A stretch of DNA of 64,000 nucleotides from Aegilops tauschii subsp. strangulata (taxonomy: Eukaryota; Streptophyta; Magnoliopsida; Poales; Poaceae), in the NCBI RefSeq assembly GCF_002575655.3, contig NC_053039.3, positions 48,361,290 to 48,425,289 of the forward strand. Reading direction: 5' to 3'. Both the position numbers and the translations under genes were made by a program. Position 1 is the first letter of the stretch. Every line of letters starts with the position of its first letter. The notes below the pieces were generated by a model that did no database searches, had not been told where the DNA came from, and saw nothing but the letters and a program-made list of their open reading frames with translations. Shown piece after piece: positions 56,850-64,000 of the stretch.

Positions 56850-57735
56850 GTGTTGACAGATGGTGGGCGCGGGTCGAGAGCGCTCCGAGCCTCCTTCCTC
56901 GACGCATGCTGGGAGGGGTGTTGTTATTCCACCACAGCACCTTCGAAGAGCGCTGGTAGATGGCATGCACACACCGGCGGACGCTTCTTCTTCGGCCGGG
57001 AGAGGTCGGGGGAAGACGAAGAGGGGTGCAGCTAGAGGTGGACGTGGCGGCGGGAGAGGTAGGAGGGTTGCTGCGCCTTCCTCGCCGCCACCCCCAGCTG
57101 ATTCTCCAGACCACCGGAGTGCTCCATCTCAGGTGGACCCGTCAGACTTGGACCCGTCTCGGACTCCGGTCCATGAGCCTCGGGCCGACGAGCCTTGGGT
57201 CGCCGAGCCTTCTTCCTTGGAGACTCGGGCCCCAGAGTCTTCGTCCCACGGGACTCCGGTCCCAGAGTCTTCGTCCCGCGTGACTCCGGAGACTAGTGGC
57301 CATGCTGATGGCGAGGACACCTGGTCTGACGATAGTTATAGCGAGGGCGAGCTGGTTGAGGGGGGCAAGAAGGTCTACCAGCATGGTGGTCATGCAGGCG
57401 ACCCGCGATCAGAGGTCGTTGATTCATCCTAACAGGGAGAAGTAAGTGCATTTACTCTTTTTTAACCTTTGTCCTTCATGTTTCTTCAAATTAATATCTA
57501 ATGTGTTGGCCTTGTCATACTGCAGGGGTTGGATACACCCGATGGTGTCCGCAGGCCCAACCAGGTCCTTGGTGTGCTTTGCCGGCACCACTTCCCGGGG
57601 TGGGTCACGTTGCCCGGTGAGGGTCAGGTTCCACAGCTAGCACTGAGCTGGATGTTGTACGTGGCTGCCATGGCCCCGTCGGAGGAGAGGGTCGACGGTG
57701 TCTTGTGCGAGACGGTGGCCGACATTGTGAGGCGG
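56850..57735 (+). pseudogene. CACTA transposase-type gene, interrupted
   Basis: An acceptor (cattgcag, 56842-56849) precedes ATG at 56860. The first part is Arg/Pro/Ser-rich with an acidic stretch (EDTWSDDSYSEGELVEGGKK). A frameshift near 57390 is needed to reach ATRDQRSLIHPNREK. A short intron follows (donor 57442, acceptor to 57525), then VRRPNQVLGVLCRHHFPGWV and AMAPSEERVDGV. This resembles the plant Ptta/En/Spm transposase domain (Transposase_24 type). The spliced frames do not join exactly, and Copia D cuts the exon at 57736, so the gene is dead. Confidence 0.68.
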
Positions 57736-59518
57736 TGTTGGGGAACGTAGCAAAAATTCAAAATTTTCTACGCATCACCAAGATCAATCTATGGAGTAAT
57801 CTAGCAACGAGGGGAAGGGGAGTGCATCTACATACCGTTGTAGATCGCGATGCGGAAGCGTTGCAAGAACGCGGATGAGGGAGTCGTACTCGTAGCGATT
57901 CAGATCGCGGTTGATTCCGATCTAGGCGCCGAACCACGGCGCCTTCGCGTTCAACACGCGTGCAGCCCGGTGACGTCTCCCACGCCTTGATCCAGCAAGG
58001 AGAGAGGGAGAGGTTGGGGAAGACTCCGTCCAGCAGCAGCACGACGGCGTGGTGGTGGTGGAGGAGCGTGGCAATCCCGCAGGGCTTCACCAAGCACCGC
58101 GGGAGAGGAGGAGGAAGAGGGATAGGGCTGCGCCATGAGGGAGGGGTTTTCTCATGTGCATGGCAGCCCCAAACCCCACTATATATAGGGGAAAGGGAGG
58201 GGCTGCGCCCCCATCTAGGGTTTCCCCCCCAAAGGGGTGCGGCCAGCCCTAGATGGGGCTTGGGGGGGGCGGCCAAGGGGGGGAGAGAGGGGGGCGCCCC
58301 ACTAGATGGGCCTTAGGCCCATCTGAGCCTAGGGTTTCCCCCTTCCCCCCCTTCCTGAGCCCTGGGCCTCTTGTGGGGGGCGCACCAGCCCACCTGGGGC
58401 TGGTCCCCTCCCACACTTGGCCCACGCAGCCCTCTGGGGCCGGTGGCCCCACCTGGTGGACCCCCGGGACCCTCCCGGTGGTCCCGGTACATTACCGATA
58501 GCACCCGAAACTTTTCCGGTGACCAAAACAGGACTTCCCATATATAAATCTTTACCTCCGGACCATTCCGGAACTCCTCATGACGTCCGGGATCTCATCC
58601 GGGACTCCGAACAACATTCGGTATCCACGTATATCTATTCCCTATAACCCTAGCGTCATCGAACCTTAAGTGTGTAGACCCTACGGGTTCGGGAACCATG
58701 CAGACATGACCGAGACGTTCTCCGACCAATAAACAACAACGGGATCTGGATACCCATGTTGGCTCCCACATATTCCACGATGATCTCATCGGATGAACCA
58801 CGATGTCGGGGATTCAATCAATCCCGTATACAATTCCCTTTGTCTATCGGTATGTTACTTGCCCGAGATTCGATCGTCGGTATCCCGATACCTTGTTCAA
58901 TCTCGTTACCGACAAGTCTCTTTACTCGTTCCGTAACTTACATCATCCTGTGATCAACTCCTTGGTCACACTGTGCACATTATGATGATGTCCTACCGAG
59001 TGGGCCCAGAGATACCTCTCCGTTTACACGGAGTGACAAATCCCAGTCTCGATTCGTGCCAACCCAACAGACACTTTCGGAGATACCTGTAGTGCACCTT
59101 TATAGCCACCCAGTTACGTTGTGACGTTTGGTACAGACAAAGCATTCCTACGGTATCCGGGAGTTGCACAATCTCATGGTCTAAGGAAATGATACTTGAC
59201 ATTAGAAAAGCTCTGAGCAAACGAACTACACGATCTTGTGCTAGGCTTAGGATTGGGTCTTGTCCATCACATCATTCTCCTAATGATGTGATCCCGTTAT
59301 CAACGACATCCAATGTCCATGGTCAGGAAACCGTAACCATCTATTGATCAACGAACTAGTCAACTAGAGGCTTACTAGGGACATGGTGTTGTCTATGTAT
59401 CCACATGTATCTGAGTTTCCTATCAATACAATTCTAGCATGGATAATAAACGATTATCATGAACAAGGAATTATAATAATAACCTATTTATTATTGCCTC
59501 TAGGGCATATTTCCAACA
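57736..59518 (-). repeat. 3' LTR of Copia D (1783 bp)
   Basis: On the minus strand it runs TGTTGGAAATATGCCCTAGA to ACGTTCCCCAACA, with a perfect TGTTGG/CCAACA inverted terminus, unlike the TGAAGG start in A and C. A TATA motif lies at 58180. Confidence 0.93.
58180..58187 (-). promoter_or_regulatory. TATA-like box in Copia D LTR
   Basis: tatatata in a GC-rich context, equivalent in position to the A and C LTR boxes. Confidence 0.5.
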
Positions 59519-62500
59519 GTCTCCCACTTGCGCTAGAGTCAATAATCTAGTCCACATCACCATGTGATTAGCACTCATAGGTCACATCACCATGTGACCA
59601 ACATCCAAGAGTTTACTAGAGTCAACAATCTAGTTCACATCACTATGTGATTAACACTCAATGAGTTCTGGTTTGATCATGTTATGCTTGTGAGAGAGGT
59701 TATTAGTCAACGGGTCTGAACCTTTCAGATCCGTGTGTGCTTTACGAATATCTATGTCATCCTGTGGATGCTACCACGCGCTATTTGGAGCTATTTCAAA
59801 TAATTGCTCTACTATAGAATCCGGTTTACTACTCAGAGTCATCCGGATTAGTGTCAAAGTTCGCATCGACGTAACCCTTTACGACGAACTCCCTTTCACC
59901 TCCATAATCGAGAAAATTCCTTAGTCCACTAGGTACTAAGGATAAGTTCGACCACTGTCATGTGATCCATTCCCGGATCACTATTGTACCCCTTAACCAA
60001 CTCATGGCAAGGCACACTTCATGTGCGGTACACAGCATAGCATACTGTAGAGCCTACGTCTAAAGCATAGGGGACGACCTTCGTCCTTTCTCTCTCTTCT
60101 GCTGTGGTCAGGTCTTGAGTCTTACTCAATACTCACACCTTGTAACATAGCCAAGAACTCCTTCTTTGCTGATCTATTTTGAACTCTTTCAAAATCATGT
60201 CAAGGTGTGCGTTCTTTGAAAGTATCATCGGGCGTCTTGATCTATCTCTATAGATCTTGATGCCCAATATGTAAGCAGCTTTATCCAGGTCTTCCTTTGA
60301 AAAACTCCTTTCAAACAACCCTTTATGCTTTCCAGAAATTTTACATCATTTCGAATCAACAATATGTCATTCACATATACTTATCAGAAATGTTGTAGCG
60401 CTCCCACTCACTTTATTGTAAATACAAGTTTCTAACAAACTTTGTATAAACCCAAAAACTTTGATCACTCCATCAAAGCGTATATTCTGACTCCGAGATG
60501 CTTGCTCTAGTCCATGGAAGGATCGCTGGAGCTAGCATACCTTTTAGCATCCTTAGGATCGACAAAACCTTTCTGATTGTATCACATACAACCTTTCCTT
60601 ACGAAAACTGGTAAGGAAACTTGTTTTGACATCCATCTGCCAGATTTCATAAATGCAGCTAATGCTAACATGATTCTGATGGACTTAAGCATCGCTACGG
60701 ATGAGAAAATCTCATCGTAGTCAACTCCTTGAACTTGTGAAAATTCTCTTTGCCACAAGTCGAGCTTCATAGACGGTAACATTACCGTCCATGTCCGTCT
60801 TCTTCTTAAAGATCCATTTATCTCAATGGCTTGCCGATCATCGGGCAAGTTCACCAAAGTCCATGCTTTGTTCTGATACATGGATCCTATCTCGGATTTC
60901 ATGGCTTCTAACCATTAGTCGGAATATGAGCCCACCATCGCTTCTCCACAGCTCATAGGTTCATCGTTGTCCAACAACATGATATCTCAGACAGGATCAC
61001 GTACCACTCTGAAGTAGCACGCATCCTCGTCGTCCTACGAGGTTTGGTAGTGACTTGATCTGAAGTTTCATGATCACTATCATAAGCTTCCACTTCAATT
61101 GGTGTAGGTGCCACAGGAACAATTTCCTGTTCCCTGCTACACACTAGTTGAAGTTATGGTTCAATACCCTCATCAAGTCTCCACCATCCTCCCACTCAAT
61201 TCTTTCGAGAGAAAATTTTCCTCGAGAAAGGACTCGTTTTTAGAAGCAATTACTTTTGCTTCCAGATCTAAAATAGGAGGTATACCCAACTGTTTTTGGG
61301 TTTTCTATGAAGATGCATTTATCCGCTTTAGGCTCGAGCTTATCAGCCTGAAACCTTTTCACATAAGCATCGCAACCCCAAACTTTTAAGAAACGACAAC
61401 TTAGGTTTCTCTAAACGGTGTCGTCTCAACGGAATTGCGTGGTGCCCTATTTAAAGTGAATGCGGTTGTCTCTAATGCCTAACCCATAAACGATAGTGGT
61501 AATTCGATAAGAAACATCATGGTATGCACCATATCCAATAGGGTGCAGCTATGATGTCCGGACACACCATCACACTATGGTGTTCCAGGCGGTATTAATT
61601 GTGAAACACTTTCCACAATGTCTTAATTGTGTGCCAAACTCGTAACTCAGATATCTCTATGATCATATCATAGACATTTTATCCTCTTGTCACGACGATC
61701 TTCAACTTCACTCTGAAATTACTTGAACCTTTCAATAATTCAGACTTGTGTTTCATCAAGTAAATACACTCAGCATCTACTCAAATCATCTGTGAAGTAA
61801 GAACATAACGATATCCACTGCATGCCTCAGCACTCATTGGACTGCACACATCAAATGTATTACTTCCAACAAGTTGCTCTCTTGTTCATCTTACTGAAAA
61901 CGAGGCCTTTCAGTCATCTTGCCCATGTGGTATGATTTGCATGTCTCAAGTGATTCAAAATCAAGTGAGTCCAAACGATCCATCTGCATGGAGTTTCTTC
62001 ATGCATATATACCAATAGACATGGTTCGCATGTCTCAATCTTTTCAAAAAACGAGTGAGTCCAAAGATCCATCTATATGGAGCTTCTTCATGCGTTCTAT
62101 ACCAATATGACTCAAATGGCAGTGCCACAAGTATGTGGTACTATCATTACTATTTTATATCTTTTTTCACGAACATGTGTATCACTGCGATCGAGATTCA
62201 TTTTAGGTGCAAGACCATTGAAGGTATTATTCAAATAAACAGAGTAACTATTATTCTCCTTAAATGAATAACCGTATTGCGATAAACATAATCCAATCAT
62301 GCTCAACGCAAACACCAAATCTCGATGGTAGAGGGAGCATGCGATGCTTGATCACATCAACCTTGGAAACACTTTCAACACACATCGTCATCTCACCTTT
62401 AGCTAGTCTCCATTTATTCCGCAGCTTTTATTTCGAGTTACTAACACTTAGCAACCGAACCGGTATCTAATACCCTGGTGCTGCTAGGAGTACTAGTAAA

Positions 62501-63100
62501 GTACACATTCATATAATGTATATCCAATATACTTCTGTCGACCTTGCCTGCCTTCTCATCTACCAAGTATCTAGGGTAGTTCCGCTTCAGTGACCGTTCC
62601 CCTCATTACAGAAGCACTTAGTCTCGGGTTTGGGTTCAACCTTGGGATTCTTCACTAGAGCAGCAAATGATTAGCTGTTTCATGAAGTATCCCTTTTGCC
62701 CTTGCCCTTCTAGAAACTAGTGGTTTTACTAACCATCAACAATTGATGCTCCTTCTTGATTTCTACTTTCACGGTGTCAAACATCGCGAGTTGCTCAAGG
62801 ATCATCATCTATCCTTGATATTTATAGTTCATCACGAAGCTCTAATAGCTTGGTGGCAGTGATTATGGAGAACCATCACTATCTCATCTGGAAGATTAAC
62901 TCCCACTCGATTCAAGTGATTGTAGTACTCAGACAATCTGAGCACATGCTCAACGATTGAGCTTTTCTCCCTTAGTTTGCAGGCTTAAGAAACTTGTCAG
63001 AGGTCTCATACCTCTTGACGTGGGCACTAGTCCGAAATCCCAATTTCAGTCTTTGGAACATCTCATATGTTCTGCGACATTTCAAAAACCGTCTTTGGTG
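59519..63100 (-). pseudogene. Copia D gag-pol, heavily decayed
   Basis: Minus-strand fragments: end of RT (DLDKAAYILGIKIYRDRSRR, 60133-60318), RT start (MYQNKAWTLVNLPDDRQAIE, 60582-60902), linker (DQVTTKPRRTTRMRATSEWY, 60953-61144) and pieces of integrase (61300-62300) and gag (62550-63000). Frames are short everywhere. It is more decayed than Copia C and has internal duplications at 61925-62110. Confidence 0.88.
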
Positions 63101-64000
63101 CCACAATTCTAAACCGTTAGCATTACGCACTGAACTATCACGTAGTCATCAAAACGTGTATGTCAGATGTTTCGCAACAACTACAAACGACGTTGAGGTT
63201 CAGCATACCGAGCGGTGCATTAAGGACATAAGCCTTCTGTGTAGCAATGAGGACAATCCTCAGTTTACGGACCCAGTCTGCATAATTGCTACTACCAACT
63301 TTGAACTAAATTTTCTCTAGGAACATATCTTAAACAGTAGAACTAAAGCGTATGACATAATTTGCAAAGACCTTTTGACTATGTTCATGATAATGAAGTT
63401 CATCTGATTATTTAATGAACTCCCACTCAAATAGACATCCCTCTAGTCATCTAAGTGATACATGATCCGAGTCAAACTAGGCCGTGTCCGATCATCACGT
63501 GAGACGGACTAGTCATCATCGGTGAACATCTCCATGTTGATCGTATCTACTATACGACTCATGTTCGACCTTTCGGTCTCTTGTGTTCCGAGGCCATGTC
63601 TGTACATGCTAGGCTCGTCAAGTCAACCTAAGTGTTTCGCATGTGTTCCGAGGCCATGTCTATACATGCTAGGCTCGTCAACACCCGTTGTATTCGAACG
63701 TTAGAATCTATCACACCCGATTATCACGTGGTGCTTCGAAACAACGAACCTTCGCAACGGTGCACAGTTAGGGGGAACACGTCTCTTGAAATTTTTAGTG
63801 AGGGATCATCTTATTTATGCTACCGTCGTTCTAAGCAAATAAGATGCATAACATGATAAACATCACATGCAATCATAAAGTGACATGATATGGCCAATAT
63901 CATCTTGCGCCTTTTGATCTCCATCTTCGAGGCGCGGCATGATCACCTTTGTCACCGGCATGACACCATGATCTCCATCATCATGATCTCCATCATTGTG
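63101..64000 (-). other. Copia D 5' gag and leader region
   Basis: Homologous to Copia A about 14600-15500. It contains a direct duplication of about 37 bp (tgttccgaggccatgtct... near 63584 and 63641). No open frame of note. Confidence 0.7.

Larger units (their letters stand above)
54894..57735 (+). mobile_element. CACTA transposon K, 5' part
   Basis: Begins CACTACTGGAATTAG at 54894 after ata (probable 3-bp target duplication). Sub-terminal motifs in both orientations follow (see 54914-55160), then a GC-rich exon-like region, a long intron with a minisatellite, and a gene with a plant transposase-type domain. Copia D interrupts it at 57736, and the rest is beyond D outside the window. Confidence 0.88.
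57736..64000 (-). mobile_element. Copia element D (Angela/BARE type), continues off the right edge
   Basis: Minus-strand Copia: 3' LTR 57736-59518, polypurine tract from 59519, decayed pol and gag, then a leader to the window edge. Comparison with Copia A puts the window end about 600 bp short of the 5' LTR. It is inserted in the CACTA transposase exon; ggcgg (57731-57735) is the left half of the expected 5-bp duplication. Confidence 0.93.

Noticed and set aside
57960..58541. Several ORFs inside Copia D's LTR
   Set aside because: They lie in the GC-rich part of an LTR and have no retroelement or host domain.
1..64000. Host genes, tRNA or rRNA genes, CRISPR arrays
   Set aside because: No intact exon-intron gene, no full tRNA cloverleaf and no rRNA sequence was recognised. 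CRISPR is not expected in a plant genome, and no regular direct-repeat/spacer array is present.

Overview
This window looks like intergenic DNA from a large grass genome, most probably wheat or a close Triticeae relative. The basis is the makeup of the repeats: three Angela/BARE/WIS-type Copia elements with ~1.73-1.78 kb LTRs, gag-only gypsy-like elements whose LTRs begin TGATACGTCTCC, a Thalos-type Stowaway, a CACTA element with GACGGCAAA-type subterminal repeats, and several PIF/Harbinger elements with GAGCATCT termini. I found no host gene I can defend. Family names rest on remembered consensus features, not on a search.

Layout. 1-17813 is a three-level nest. A minus-strand Copia (A, 9758-17813) was hit in its 3' LTR by a minus-strand gag-only gypsy-like element (B, 3611-9757). 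B was in turn hit in its own 3' LTR by a plus-strand Copia (C, 1-3610). 17814-24054 is the 3' end of a long-LTR element (E). 24055-26859 holds a duplicated block, a hAT-like left end and a LINE remnant. 26860-32555 is a second copy of the gag-only family (G, plus strand) with a truncated 3' LTR. It abuts a second long-LTR element (F, minus strand, 32556-38195), which had inserted into a PIF/Harbinger gene.

38196-45150 contains three Harbinger-type elements within about 6.5 kb. One of them sits inside another terminal-inverted-repeat element. 45150-54890 is mostly unassigned, with short LINE-like tails, a second copy of the duplicated block, an AT-rich stretch and one intact Stowaway. 54894-57735 is the 5' part of a CACTA element with a transposase-type gene. 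A fourth LTR element (Copia D, minus strand) inserted into that gene and runs off the right edge.

The elements do not form a pathway; what they record is insertion history. The most useful leads are: an antisense reading frame with a hydrophobic N-terminus present in both gag-only elements; duplicated polypurine-tract motifs inside those elements; a Harbinger whose lost end is replaced by a copy of its other flank; a 630-bp duplicated block that gives an empty site for the hAT insertion; and GC islands inside the long LTRs.
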